This document shows positions 8,401 through 17,817 of a stretch of 41,672 nt of DNA, in pieces. Below the pieces are notes generated by a model that had not been told where the DNA came from, did not search any database, and saw only the letters and a program-made list of their open reading frames with translations. Each line of letters opens with the position of its first letter. Positions within the stretch are counted from its first letter, which is position 1. A program made the position numbers and the translations under genes. The stretch covers positions 60,148-101,819 of the forward strand of contig NZ_JAODIY010000006.1 in assembly GCF_026586665.1 (NCBI RefSeq), in the 5' to 3' direction. The stretch comes from Halovenus rubra. GTDB taxonomy: Archaea; Halobacteriota; Halobacteria; Halobacteriales; Haloarculaceae.

Positions 8401-11400
8401 GTACATCGTCGCGGACAGGGTTGCTTGGAACGAAGTGATGAGTCGTGAGCTACCCGATGTCGATATCGACGACAGTGAGTACATCGTCGATTCGCCACAG
8501 AACGTGAATATTAACGGGTTCGTTGTCCACCGCACGTTCGATGAAAAGACAGGCCGTCCACAGATTTTCATGTATCTCCACAAGGGCAACGAGAAAGTGT
8601 TCGGCTCGATGACGTTGGACAATGCAACGATCAACGGCTCGGTCAATATCAACACACAGGGACAAGGAATCGACAACCAAGGAGATAGATATCCCGAGGA
8701 AGGGAGCACAGACTCTCCGAACTGTGGAGCTGATGAAGTTTATTTCAAAACACACGAAGTTGACTTCAACCTCAACACGTGTAGTGCTCGCGACGGCTTC
8801 TTTACTGCCTACAATGTGAGTGGGGCAAACCCCACTGTTACGTTCAATATCCGGAACTACCAAGGACCGGCAAATAGGCCCATAACGTTGGGCGGTAACG
8901 GTCCGAGGCCGATTGTCCAAGGAGTGAAGCTACCGCTGACCAAGGAAAACGCAATCAATGATTCGGACGGTGACGGACTGCCTGACACTATCGAGGAAGG
9001 GGGACTGTTCATCGGCCCGACGAAGAATCTGGACAAAACGTTCGTAAAGACAGATCCAAATAACCCCGACACCGACGGTGACGGAGTTTCAGACGGCGAA
9101 GAAGTTAAAAAGCGTGGCGATAATGGCGACGGCGAATACTATCTCTTGGCGAGTGACCCAACAGAGAAAGATACTGACGGAGATGGATTGTCGGACAGTG
9201 AGGAAATGCAAGAGCGGACAATTCAGTACACGACTAGCCCCTCGACCACCACGGGCTATCTGGATGGCATCAATAGCGACGATCCAGACTTCGAGAAGTT
9301 AGAATCCAAGTACTTCACGCGGGGGAATGTCAGGTCGGATCCGATGCTGTTGGACACGGACGGCGACGGACTCTCCGATAGGAAAGAAGGTAAGCTTGGC
9401 ACAAATCCGAACGCAGCGGACACGACTGGTGACGATATCACTGATACTGTGGCCGTCGAGAACGGAATTAATCCAACGCTGTTCGACATCCAGCCACCGG
9501 AGATTGACGTGACCGACTGGGAATGGAAGAAGCCACCGATCCAGCTCAAAGTCGAGTACACTGTCAGCGCTGCCGTTACCGACAAGGCTGGGTTGAATGA
9601 ATCCACGGTGCTGAAAGACGGCAGCGTCGAAAAAACACACCCGCTGTCGGGCGAGTCGGATCGCATCGAGAGTGAGTTCACCGGTGGGGCCCTCGAAGGA
9701 ATTGCGGGGCATCTCAAAGGGACCAAAGTCTCTGTCAGGGCTACCGATCAACACGACAATACCGCCAGCAAGGTTGCGATCACCCGCTCGAACTTCTATG
9801 GCATGGCCGCCAAGGAACTGGCCAAACAGGGACTTGGAGGAGAACTTGTGGCTAAGTATCTCGGTGTCTTCTCCGGCTTTACCGTCGGCTCTGGCGAGAC
9901 CTTCAGCACGATTCGGATGTTCCTGGACGATCCGGTCGCCTACATCGAGTCGATGACAAAAATCCTCCAGGCGGTCAAACATCTCGACAAGATTCCAGAG
10001 CAGATCGACCAGCAACAGAAGCTGAACAACCCATTTGATGAAGACGACGAGACGACGAAATACCAGATCTATCGGGTCAACTGGTTTCGGGGCTATATCG
10101 GCTTTGCTGCCTTCCAGATGACTTCGCCAGGGGGACAGGTTGCCAAGGCACTGAAATCCTCCTCAAAACTCAACTCAGTCGTCAGTAAGGTCGACAGTAG
10201 CCGCTTGAGCAAAGCTGTCGAATTCGCACGCAAGGCAAACCTGAAAAAGCAGCGTGCCGTCGCGAAAACCAAGTTCAAAGTCCGCGAGCAGTTGCTCAAA
10301 GCGAAGGAGCTGACAAAATCCGGAGCAAATCGGCTGCTCGACGGTGCAAAAACAGCCAGTCAGGTGCTCCGTCGTGGAACGGTCAATAAACAGTTGGATA
10401 CCCAAACATTGCGGATTATGGCCGACGGCTCTGGCGATGTTGATGAGACATTCCGCCAGGCGGTCTACAGAGCAGCAGATGGTGACACAATTGATTCCTA
10501 CGACCAAATCGATCAAGCCATTCAAAAAACCGGCAAGTTGGATAGCGCGAAGAAGACGCGTGCCAAACAGTTGGTCATCGAGACTGACGGCGAGGGTCTG
10601 AAGCTCATCGGTGAACTTGATGACACGGCGGTAAAGAAACTGACGAGGATTGACGGGTCCGACGCGGATACCTTCCGGCAGTCGCTGGTCCGCCAGTACG
10701 CTGAGGGTGCCGTCGACGCAGCCGATATCCAACAGACCATCCAGCAGGTGCGAGAGCTTGACAGCGCCAAGCAACAACGAGCGATGCAGCTAGTCGAAGA
10801 GACGCCTGATGCGGGTGGTATCCAACTGCTTGATGAACTGGATACGGACAACCTGGGCTCACTCCTCTCTTCATGTGGAAGCTCGGTGCGAGCGTCTGTG
10901 GGCCCCCTACCAGCAGACAGCACCAGCGTGGAACCGACCACGTTGGGCTCGGGCACACGCTGTCCTGGCTTCCAACTGCTGAAAAATGCTGCTGACCCAG
11001 ACATCGACAACGCCAATCTGAACTCCTTGTTGGCCCAGCTTGACGATGCTCAGACCAAGACGCTTGCAAGAGGGTTGGCTAAGAAAGACAACCCAGGCGA
11101 GTTCCTCAACAAGATCGATCCGAAGACGATGAAACAACTCGGGAATGCCGAGACACCTGCAGGCCAGAATGTCTTCGATGTTGCGTACGATATCTCTGCC
11201 GATGGATACTCCCAGAGTGCGATCAAACAACTCGCTGACGCGGATCTCACCACGAGACAAACACAGCAGACCCTCTCAAAGCTCAACGCATACAAAGATA
11301 ATTATAAAACTTCGAATCCAAATGAAATCGCTGAGATCTATGGAGAAGTCGAACTCGAAGCGAAGCTGGGTGACGAATATGAGGTCGTCTCACAAGTCGA

Positions 11401-11734
11401 TGTCGACTATGCTAATACCGAAAGAGATACAGAAATCGACCAGTTGATAATCAAAGACGATACTGTCGTCGGAGCCGGACAACCAAAGAACCCTAAAAGC
11501 TCAAATGTCGATAACGCTCTACTAGACGCCAAGAAACAACACAACGAATTCGAGCGTTATCTTCGACAGTACGGAGTAGAAGATCTGTCTCGTCCGGAAG
11601 GTAAAGACCCCGAAATAACGCCCGACACCGTCAACAATAATCAGCTATATACACTGGGACCAACAAGTGAATTCGATATCAAGACGCTACAGAAAGACCA
11701 GATAAAGATAATTTACCAAGTATTCAGTTCCTGA
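5414..11734 (+). CDS. Giant exported polymorphic toxin: TSP3 repeats, pre-toxin helical region, nuclease-like tip
   Basis: 2,106 residues from ATG 5414 (plus the signal segment at 5280). Order: helical N-terminal part (1-220); beta-sandwich-like domains rich in N-glycosylation-type NxT/S sites (220-700); thrombospondin type 3 calcium-binding repeats with repeated DxDxDGLxD loops (about 717-860); further beta domains with a VADRVAWNEVM element (860-1180); a second TSP3 block (1182-1346); an Ig-like module (1363-1453); a hydrophobic/helical pre-toxin region from 1457 with two roughly 70-residue helical repeats (LDSAKxxRAxxLV); and a Cys-bounded linker. The C-terminal 145 residues form the toxin tip, whose E-I-D2009...Q2023-P-K2025 fits a PD-(D/E)xK nuclease core with Gln replacing Glu. 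The tip is more AT-rich than the body. A secreted or cell-wall-anchored antagonism protein is inferred from architecture; the target is unknown, DNA or RNA being likely. Confidence 0.75.
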   Translation: MLDQQSVDMASPLDNALQAPAQLLQFGQAAANVSVTTAHIHHERALRQLQAEPDSDQILQARELLNQSLTDYRGSVRVQRHTSSVFANDTRVLELLDNSTVSQETYETISANLLLGDGLTVSTAIDDAQRARVQTAEQLPTQTKQRVETLISEAQSEFQAANESLAADAPSTTALSHYEHAWQSAQRALDLLDSATSPKIDIIEQRVTDNGEHGVLRGDIFSIRPWELSNITVAVNGTEQTVSLDTPSIPATDAHFNHTTQTTEPVSVTVSAVDQRNPDTQRSFENVTSTEDGTLTISNDTETVGLSLETELLGTELSTTSAETVTFDNHTLQTITNESATNLSELDYWERAHSRANKSDTTHEHCGWLGQCTSYYSEEFTVDSYSGDVINVTVNSSEAGIELSLLSPFGFAVAETTAEAGESASVTTRASHNGTFTVQVHSATSQTAMNYTASVRRTERQFAPVVYYDPVTMAIQEQAPTQTTVHTPWPDGTSDDQIHASTEDDLNRPTRPNNYNYTVSQLVPGTSISFAAASYTCTRPDQTAYSGTTQSVLGTRHYDMPCATVQESVRNLQIQTAPQKGENTGNVVILQNGDPVPTPAAASPEQRSLLEILGEERITPDNHLNISDHQGVVLFELSSPNADYEDAFGWPQEPDFNDAVVLVNLTGSGVQETTTTTMVDWDGLPTAYEREVTGTAPDSPNSNSSYTSPNESANALSDSEEDFDNDNATNGMEFFYGTDPFDADTDGDGLSDGVENRYIQLNATNPDTDNDGITDSDEDFDGDGLKNGVEAQTNASLVASDTDLDGLIDTVEIQTHGTDPADKDTDDDGLIDPEELELGTDPLDPDTDEDGILDGDESYTTAKENETLGVSVEVTGPGNIADSVEIENASEQFPAPTVQNLSVGSTVEISVDDSLSGANLAMRYDESQLNGSESNLAVYRYNETRQTFVQLDTQVNPTNNTVTATGGPTTQVASKSTAKASNANAEPVEVDDSSSTYIVADRVAWNEVMSRELPDVDIDDSEYIVDSPQNVNINGFVVHRTFDEKTGRPQIFMYLHKGNEKVFGSMTLDNATINGSVNINTQGQGIDNQGDRYPEEGSTDSPNCGADEVYFKTHEVDFNLNTCSARDGFFTAYNVSGANPTVTFNIRNYQGPANRPITLGGNGPRPIVQGVKLPLTKENAINDSDGDGLPDTIEEGGLFIGPTKNLDKTFVKTDPNNPDTDGDGVSDGEEVKKRGDNGDGEYYLLASDPTEKDTDGDGLSDSEEMQERTIQYTTSPSTTTGYLDGINSDDPDFEKLESKYFTRGNVRSDPMLLDTDGDGLSDRKEGKLGTNPNAADTTGDDITDTVAVENGINPTLFDIQPPEIDVTDWEWKKPPIQLKVEYTVSAAVTDKAGLNESTVLKDGSVEKTHPLSGESDRIESEFTGGALEGIAGHLKGTKVSVRATDQHDNTASKVAITRSNFYGMAAKELAKQGLGGELVAKYLGVFSGFTVGSGETFSTIRMFLDDPVAYIESMTKILQAVKHLDKIPEQIDQQQKLNNPFDEDDETTKYQIYRVNWFRGYIGFAAFQMTSPGGQVAKALKSSSKLNSVVSKVDSSRLSKAVEFARKANLKKQRAVAKTKFKVREQLLKAKELTKSGANRLLDGAKTASQVLRRGTVNKQLDTQTLRIMADGSGDVDETFRQAVYRAADGDTIDSYDQIDQAIQKTGKLDSAKKTRAKQLVIETDGEGLKLIGELDDTAVKKLTRIDGSDADTFRQSLVRQYAEGAVDAADIQQTIQQVRELDSAKQQRAMQLVEETPDAGGIQLLDELDTDNLGSLLSSCGSSVRASVGPLPADSTSVEPTTLGSGTRCPGFQLLKNAADPDIDNANLNSLLAQLDDAQTKTLARGLAKKDNPGEFLNKIDPKTMKQLGNAETPAGQNVFDVAYDISADGYSQSAIKQLADADLTTRQTQQTLSKLNAYKDNYKTSNPNEIAEIYGEVELEAKLGDEYEVVSQVDVDYANTERDTEIDQLIIKDDTVVGAGQPKNPKSSNVDNALLDAKKQHNEFERYLRQYGVEDLSRPEGKDPEITPDTVNNNQLYTLGPTSEFDIKTLQKDQIKIIYQVFSS

Positions 11735-11751
11735 TTCCCAGAAAAGTCATA

Positions 11752-12234
11752 ATGAGCCGTAGATTCAGTATCGTGTATGGTGAAGAAAAATTCACACATG
11801 ATGAAGTGATAGACCTGTCGTTCGAACGTGATGAATTCATAAACCTAGGTGTCAAAATCAACCCTGGACAGGTCGCTCGGATGGGAAATATTGCCAATCA
11901 GTTAGGCGTCGATGGCGACCGTCTGCAGTGGCTGCTTGGCACCACTAAAGATGAAGAACCGAAATCACGTGGACTCGTCGATATCGAGGGTGAAGATCAG
12001 GACGAACTACTAGATCTTCTGGTCGAATTAAAATCAGAACTGGAGGACGATCTTGATCTAGGACAGATTGAGGCAGAGTTAGATACGCTCTCTGATTTGC
12101 CTCGGGGTGAGCAAATTGAAGCCGTTGGAGAGTATCGATACTACGGCCACAGAATGTATAGCATGAAGATCACGCAACTCATCGACCAGATTGAATTTGC
12201 CAAGGAGTATGACTTTCGCCACCGAATTATTTAA
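11752..12234 (+). CDS. Predicted immunity protein for the giant toxin
   Basis: 160 residues, acidic and helical, with no signal peptide, so it acts in the cytoplasm. It starts 17 bases after the toxin stop, is AT-rich like the toxin tip, and has no recognisable enzymatic motif. Adjacent, small, acidic proteins directly downstream of polymorphic toxins are normally their neutralisers. A leucine/acid-rich central helix (DELLDLLVELKSELEDDLDL) could pack against a basic nuclease surface. I do not recognise the family; the role rests on position and composition. Confidence 0.6.
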   Translation: MSRRFSIVYGEEKFTHDEVIDLSFERDEFINLGVKINPGQVARMGNIANQLGVDGDRLQWLLGTTKDEEPKSRGLVDIEGEDQDELLDLLVELKSELEDDLDLGQIEAELDTLSDLPRGEQIEAVGEYRYYGHRMYSMKITQLIDQIEFAKEYDFRHRII

Positions 12235-12345
12235 TTCAAAATCAATATATTCTGTATTTGATCATGGGAGAATTGATATGTGGGGCGCACCAATCTTTGT
12301 GGCGGTTGTAAGTGCTTCACTCTCATGCTAAATTTTGAGTAAATC

Positions 12346-13316
12346 ATGGGTCCTGACAGTTTCGGTCAACGATTTCAGCAACCACGAGATGACGGTGGTG
12401 GTAATTTCGATCCGAATATAATCCGGACTTCGATGAGAAGGCCTTCGCCAAGCAATTTGACGAACTTGAGGACGCAGAGGACGAAGTCATCGCTGCAATT
12501 GCTGATGGGGATATTCCAGTCTCTCAGTTGTCAAATGGCGAAGCCGCCAGTCTGCTCAAAGAATTCAACGAGATGAGAGAGAAGGCGGCAGAGAACGTCT
12601 TGCGAGATATCGACGAGGGGACAATCCCTTACGGGACGTTGGACGAGAATTTGGATCTGACACCTCAAGGCACACAGTACGATATCAATGTGGATACGTT
12701 TGCGGGCAGTGAGATTCAGTACAAGCGATTCAGCGGGGAGTACACCAAGACAGCAAAGGATATCGACACGAATGTGTGGTATTCCGACAGTCGGCAGCAA
12801 TTCGTCGACGAGTATATCGACGATCCGGACGATCTCGGCAGTGGTGAAATCGCTGAGAACTTCCAGTACAAATCGCTCTACGAGAAGAAAGGGTACGATC
12901 CACTCGACAGCAGTGATGGGTTCTACAAAGAAGAGATGAGTCCCACCCAAGCGGGTATCGACGGACTTGCCAAAGACGGCGACACATTCGTCATCACCGA
13001 AGCAAAATACTCTGCCAACAAGAAAGCACTGGGCTACGACCAGCTTAAATCAGACGCGAAGTACGGTAAGATCCAACTGGATGATGATTGGTTGCGAGGG
13101 ACTCTTGACACAATGAGAGAACAGGATACGATTGGCGAGGAGTTGGCGCAAGACCTAGAAGATGCCATTGAGAGCGGAAAGGTTCGCAAGGAAGTGGTAT
13201 TCGTCCGTGACACACCAGATAGTGCTGGCCGAACGCTTCGGAATCCGGACAACATCCAGACAGATATTAGTAGACCCGGCATCAGCAATATCGATATCAT
13301 CCATCTTCCACAGTAA
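12346..13316 (+). pseudogene. Orphan toxin tip, cassette 1 (PD-(D/E)xK-like nuclease), frameshifted near its start
   Basis: The frame from ATG 12346 reads MGPDSFGQRFQQPRDD then GGGNFDPN. It loses phase at about 12415-12422, after which another frame continues as YNPDFDEKAFAKQFDELED and runs to 13316; one missing T in AATATAAT would join them. If translation starts internally (TTG 12528), 262 residues remain. The domain has G-I-D145-G and E158-A-K160 (numbering from 12528), a textbook D-x(12)-ExK nuclease core. There is no export domain, so it is a displaced tip cassette of the kind that can recombine onto the giant gene. Its cognate immunity gene begins 2 bases later. Confidence 0.6.
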
Positions 13317-13318
13317 CA

Positions 13319-14125
13319 ATGAGAGAGATCACCCTCACAGAAGACGAAAAAGAGCGAGCCAAGAGTTCGGCAGAATATAATGAAAAACAACTCAGGAGGA
13401 AATATGACCAGGAATACTTTGAGGAAATTCCTGATGAAAAAGTCCCAACAGTATTATTTGGTAAGGCACTTGACCACGAGTTCCTGGCCAAGTATTCTCT
13501 GTTCGAGGGGAAAATCGAACAAGCCAGAGAACACTTCCAACAGTATATCGAGGCATTCGTGCAAAACTGTGAGAAGGTTGTAGTGACAGATGGCGTAGAA
13601 GGTGGGATTGTATTAGTACCTCTGAAATTACGAAACGCGCTCTATGCAGCGTTAATACTGGAAGACGAGACTGAGATTGAACGATTGACGACGAAGATTC
13701 TCGACCTTCCCCGAGAGGTAGAGTTCCCGTGGGAGGGTGTCGACGAGATGATTGCATTCGACGAAGAAGAATATCATCAGGCAAAGATCATTGCTATGCT
13801 CGTTCGTGGTGAAACCGAGGATCTCTCATCACATCTGGATGTGACTAACGAACTCCGCGAGGAGAAAGATGGGTTGGCCGCTCGATATCTGACTGGCATC
13901 GATACGTTCGCCAATGGAATTCTCGAAGAAGACGAAGCCACCATCGAAGCGGGAATCACGACGACCCTGAATGCCCATCACAATGACACCCATCAACACG
14001 AGAAACGGGACATCGAGGGCCTTATGATGTCTCTGGAAGCGACAGGACATTACAAACTTGCACACCGGCACGGCTTCGACGTTCGTCTCGACAGTCCGTA
14101 CATTCCCGATTCTGTCCACGAGTAA
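13319..14125 (+). CDS. Imm49-like immunity protein
   Basis: 268 residues, all-helical and acidic, with no signal peptide. It begins 2 bases after the cassette 1 toxin stop, so it is surely co-transcribed. The arrangement of tetratricopeptide-like helices with a central LVPLKLRNALYAALIL element and the ending HRHGFDVRLDSPYIPDSV match the pattern of the Imm49 family known from bacterial polymorphic toxin loci. In that family the last strand-like motif is followed by D-S-x-Y-(I/L)-P. The match is by eye only. Its role would be to bind and silence the nuclease tip just upstream. Confidence 0.65.
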   Translation: MREITLTEDEKERAKSSAEYNEKQLRRKYDQEYFEEIPDEKVPTVLFGKALDHEFLAKYSLFEGKIEQAREHFQQYIEAFVQNCEKVVVTDGVEGGIVLVPLKLRNALYAALILEDETEIERLTTKILDLPREVEFPWEGVDEMIAFDEEEYHQAKIIAMLVRGETEDLSSHLDVTNELREEKDGLAARYLTGIDTFANGILEEDEATIEAGITTTLNAHHNDTHQHEKRDIEGLMMSLEATGHYKLAHRHGFDVRLDSPYIPDSVHE

Positions 14126-14200
14126 GGAACGGTCTGTTCTGGGCCGAGACAGTTTGTACTATGCGCCGAACTGCGTGGGCGTCTCTTCACGATCGAGTAA

Positions 14201-15412
14201 ATTCAATATGGGACTGCAAAAATCGGCGCGTTGGATGGGGCGACACAACGCCGGGCGAAGCAGTTCATCGCGGACTCGCCTGATGGGAGTGCTGTCAGGC
14301 TCCTTCGCGAGTTCGACCGAGACACCGCCTCGACGTTCTTCTCGCTCGGTTGTTCTGCTGGCCCAAGCAGTTCCTCGACGACCGCGAGTACGACGGCACG
14401 CAGTTGTTTCGACGGTGAGGCGTTCCGTGAGGCGGTCAAGCAATCGTTCAAGGGCAATGGGAAGGTGACCTCGGGTGACGCGGCGGACGTTGTGGAGAAG
14501 ATCGAGCCGCTGAGTGACACCAAGCAGGCACGGGCGGCGGATCTGGTCGACCGTGCCAGCGGGGAAGGTGGTGCCGAGTTCCTCGCAGATGCCAGTAGCA
14601 CCACGATCAAAGACGTACTCTCATCCACCGTTGACGGTGTTGAGGATACTCTTCAAAAGAAGGTACGGGCCAGTCTGGCACAGTCGTACTCGCGTAATTA
14701 CTACACGTTGAGCACCGATGATAGTTGGGCAGACAAACTATATAATGTCGACGACTCAACCGAGGTGGCTGGCGAAATTGCCCGAGATATCGACACACTG
14801 AATAGTGGTAATGGAATCGACGGTGAGGTAAAAGGACTCGCTCGGACTCTCGCGAGCGATGATGACGGTGGCAGCGGTGCATATCTCGACGACCTCCCCG
14901 ACCCCGACGCATCTGACAATCCCAACTACGACCCCGCGTCACCCGTCAAGGGTGCCGCTCTCGAACTCCGGACGGCAAGACAGGCAGCCCACGACCTTGA
15001 CCCTGGTGAGAAAGTTCGGATGAGTGCCGCTCCGGATGTTAACTTCGATCTAGATTCGGACCAGATTGAAGATGTGGACGAAAAGGTCTATGCGGACTCT
15101 GAAAACAGTTTGGACGAGGAAGACGTTCTCACCTCAAATCCGGAATTCGACGCTGTCCAAGTAGTTACAGACGAGGACGGCGGTACGCAACTGGCCTATC
15201 TCGAGTCTAAAAACACGGGGGGAATTCCGAGTACGCCCAAGGTCCGAGAACAGGCGGCGCGGTTCTTCGCGACCCAGGTGGCAAAGGGCGCGGATATCGA
15301 AGACCTAGAAGTGACGTTTGTCACCCGCTCCGAGGAAGTGGCAACGGCACTGAACAAACGGATCGATGGGGATTGGTTCACCGCGAGGGCCAGTTCCACC
15401 AGCGACGGGTAG
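14201..15412 (+). pseudogene. Orphan toxin tip, cassette 2 (pre-toxin repeat plus nuclease-like domain)
   Basis: The open frame starts after TAA 14198-14200. The first candidate start is TTG 14231, giving 393 residues, but homology begins before any good start (KIGALDGATQRRAKQFIADS), so the 5' end is a recombination junction. It carries the same pre-toxin repeat as the giant protein (EKIEPLSDTKQARAADLVDR) and a Cys-bounded Ser/Thr linker (Cys at roughly residues 41 and 59). The tip contains a SGAYLDDLPDPDAS module and an EFDAVQVV...LAYLESKN core, again D-x(n)-ExK. It is closely related to cassette 3 and lacks an export module. It is silent unless recombined or unless TTG is used. Confidence 0.6.
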
Positions 15413-15455
15413 CGCACATAGACAGTATCTTATAGAATGGCTTAGAAATAAAAAC

Positions 15456-16118
15456 ATGACACTGGAATCAGTGTTTAGGGTAATTTTTCTTTCAGATTCG
15501 GCAGGAAAAAAGACGCTTGATGCACTTGTGTCGGCACTGGACACAGACGAAGAGACGCCGTCGTACAATAGACACAACGAGTATAGCGCCACTGTATTTG
15601 GGGAGTCACGCAGGTACGGGTTGGACTGGTTTTCTGGTGACATCTCTAAGATCGCCTACAACGAGGAGATTGTAACACTCGATCTCACGTGCTCGGTGCT
15701 GTTTCAAGGCGAGAGTCCAGGTCAGCAGCAATTCGAAGAAACGTTCGATCTCGTGCGCCAATTCTACCAGGGTATCGACGCCCAGTACGTTTTCGGAATG
15801 CACAGCGAGCGCATCGAGACGATTGGTCTTCCCGAGAACCGCAACGGTATTCGGTCGCCGATCAGCGACGAGTCACTTGCCCAGAACCGTATCGTTACTC
15901 CGACCTGGCTGATGCTCTTTCCACCGGCGATGGTCGAAGAGTACGGCCGGGAATGGCTACTGGACCTGCCAGCTGAACGAATTGAGGAACTCGACGATGG
16001 TACGATCATGATCGTTGCCACCACGGACATCTTCGATGCCGACTCGGATTTCGAAATCGCCAACGCCGTCGGTGAGGGTCTGCAACCGCTCGAAGATGCC
16101 TTCGCCGAGAAGCACTGA
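15456..16118 (+). CDS. Predicted immunity protein of cassette 2
   Basis: 220 residues from ATG 15456; an in-frame longer start would overlap the toxin stop and is less likely. Cytoplasmic, acidic. The C-terminal half, from YVFGMHSERIE through PTWLMLFPPAMVEEYGREWL to the end, is nearly the same as that of the immunity protein at 17818. The N-terminal 105 residues are different. The pattern resembles DUF3396/Imm52-like immunity proteins (a conserved hydrophobic W-L-M-x-x-P core), but this link is weak. Position directly after the cassette 2 tip and the matching pair at cassette 3 support the immunity role. Confidence 0.65.
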   Translation: MTLESVFRVIFLSDSAGKKTLDALVSALDTDEETPSYNRHNEYSATVFGESRRYGLDWFSGDISKIAYNEEIVTLDLTCSVLFQGESPGQQQFEETFDLVRQFYQGIDAQYVFGMHSERIETIGLPENRNGIRSPISDESLAQNRIVTPTWLMLFPPAMVEEYGREWLLDLPAERIEELDDGTIMIVATTDIFDADSDFEIANAVGEGLQPLEDAFAEKH

Positions 16119-16211
16119 CTGTGGAGACACAGCGGACAGTCAGCGAGACACTGCTCGGAGTGGCTTCGAGTAACGCGACCTCTAATTTTTCTCTATCTTG
16201 GCTCTGACTGA

Positions 16212-17745
16212 CTGTTCACGTGGAAACAGCCACCCGGGAGTCTGGCGCTGAGTGCGGGCGAGACAGAACTGTTTGGCACGCTCAAACGCGGCACCGACCT
16301 GGGCAAGCGTGCTGTCAGGACCAGCGCCAAAGTAGCCAAGACGACCGTCCAGCGGTACCGTATCTCCCGCGGGCTCAAACAACTCGACACGGATCAAATC
16401 GACAGAATCGACAGCCTCCCGAAAGCCCAACAACGCAGCATTGCTCGATACCTCGCAGAAGGAGGGGATCCGGCAGTCATCAAGCGAGCGCTGGACTCCA
16501 ACTGTGCGATTCCCGCTAGATCGAGCGTCAGCCCGACCCAAGCTTGTCCGAGCTTCGATCTGGATTCGCCGATCCGGAAACCCGACGACGAGGCGCTGAA
16601 GAACGACATCTTCGAGGCCGTGGGTGATGGCGACATGAGCAAAGAGACCGCGAACAAACTGGCCCGCGGGAATGTCCCCGAGGGGTACCGGCGTGCCGTC
16701 GTCGACGCGGCTGGTGAGATCAGGTGACGCAGGGACCGTTGTGCAGAAAATCGATTCGCTGGACGAAACCAAGCAAAAGCGAGCGATGGAGTTAGTCGAC
16801 CGTGCCAGCGGCGAGGGCGGTGCCCAGTTCCTCGCAGATGCTGCCACCGATACCACCGATACCACGATCGATGACGTGCTTGGGATGACCCTCGATACGA
16901 GTGACACACCGTATCCAGACGATCTCGCTGATCAGGTCCGTGTTGGGCTTGTGAAAGAACACTCGCGTGAGCATCTCAAACCAGACAACTGGGCAGGGAA
17001 GATCTATCCCGACGCAGATAGTTCGACAGAAGTTGCTGGCAAGATCGCCAAAGAACTCGATGAACTGGAAGATACTGAAGGTGTTGAGGGAATCATGCGG
17101 CTCCCTGCGAAGACAAATGGCGCGGGTAGTGGAGCATATCTTATTGATTTACCAGCTCCGGGAGCATCACAGAGCGCCGTTAAAGGAGCCTCGCTTGAGA
17201 TCCGTGTTGGTTCTGCCACAGCGGAAGGGTTGCTGGATGGAGAGACCCTCAGACTCAGCTACAAGCCAGATGTTGAATTCACAGATATCACAGATGAGGA
17301 AATTGATGGAGATCCGCTTGAAGAGATCGCTGAACGAGTCTATAATGACCCAGATAAGAAAGGAAGAGTGAAAAAACATCTTGGTATTGACGGGGATAGT
17401 GATGGCAAACAACCTGAATTCGATGTAATCCGAGAGTCATCCGACAGTGACAGAAAGACGGCTTACTGGGAGGCCAAAAATAGCAAAACTCTCCCCCCTA
17501 GCGAAATCAGAGATCAAGCAAGTCGCTATCTTGCCTACCGAATACTCAACGGCGATACTGATCTAAGTAATACGGCAATGGTTGTCGTTACTCGAACTGA
17601 GACACAGGCAAAAAACCTGAATAAAGCCTTTGATAGTTCGTGGTTCAAGGCTAAGCCAGCCAGCGATATTGATAGTGACCCAATGGCACGGTTCAGTTAT
17701 CGGTCTTGTGCGCCCCATGTTTTAGCTCACGCTCTCATGGCGTAG
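16212..17745 (+). pseudogene. Orphan toxin tip, cassette 3 (pre-toxin region frameshifted; altered C-terminus)
   Basis: After TGA 16209-16211 an open frame without a start codon encodes a pre-toxin segment (TLKRGTDLGKRAVRTSAKVA, then a Cys-bounded linker NCAIPARSSVSPTQACPSFD) and hits TGA at 16725. Homology resumes in the next frame as RSGDAGTVVQKIDSLDETKQ and runs to 17745, so one base has been lost near 16721-16725. The tip has a SGAYLIDLPAPGAS module and an EFDVIRES...TAYWEAKN core (D-x(n)-ExK) and resembles cassette 2. The last 18 residues (RFSYRSCAPHVLAHALMA) are encoded by repeat A, so the original C-terminus has been replaced. The tip becomes AT-rich from about 17060. Confidence 0.6.
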
Positions 17746-17752
17746 CAGCGTT
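17682..17752. repeat. Repeat A, copy 2 (overlaps the end of cassette 3 toxin)
   Basis: Direct counterpart of 2866-2937; the last 27 bp match at 24 positions (CTCACGCTCTCATGGCGTAG core). Here it supplies the last codons and stop of the third toxin tip. Confidence 0.5.
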
Positions 17753-17817
17753 TCCATCGAGTCACTACCGCGATATTGACCAATAATGGTAAATACTCTG
17801 GGAAACATGATAAATAT

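Noticed and set aside
14058-14468. 136-residue plus-strand ORF bridging immunity 1 and cassette 2
   Set aside because: It covers two real genes out of frame and is Arg/Ser-rich; a shadow.
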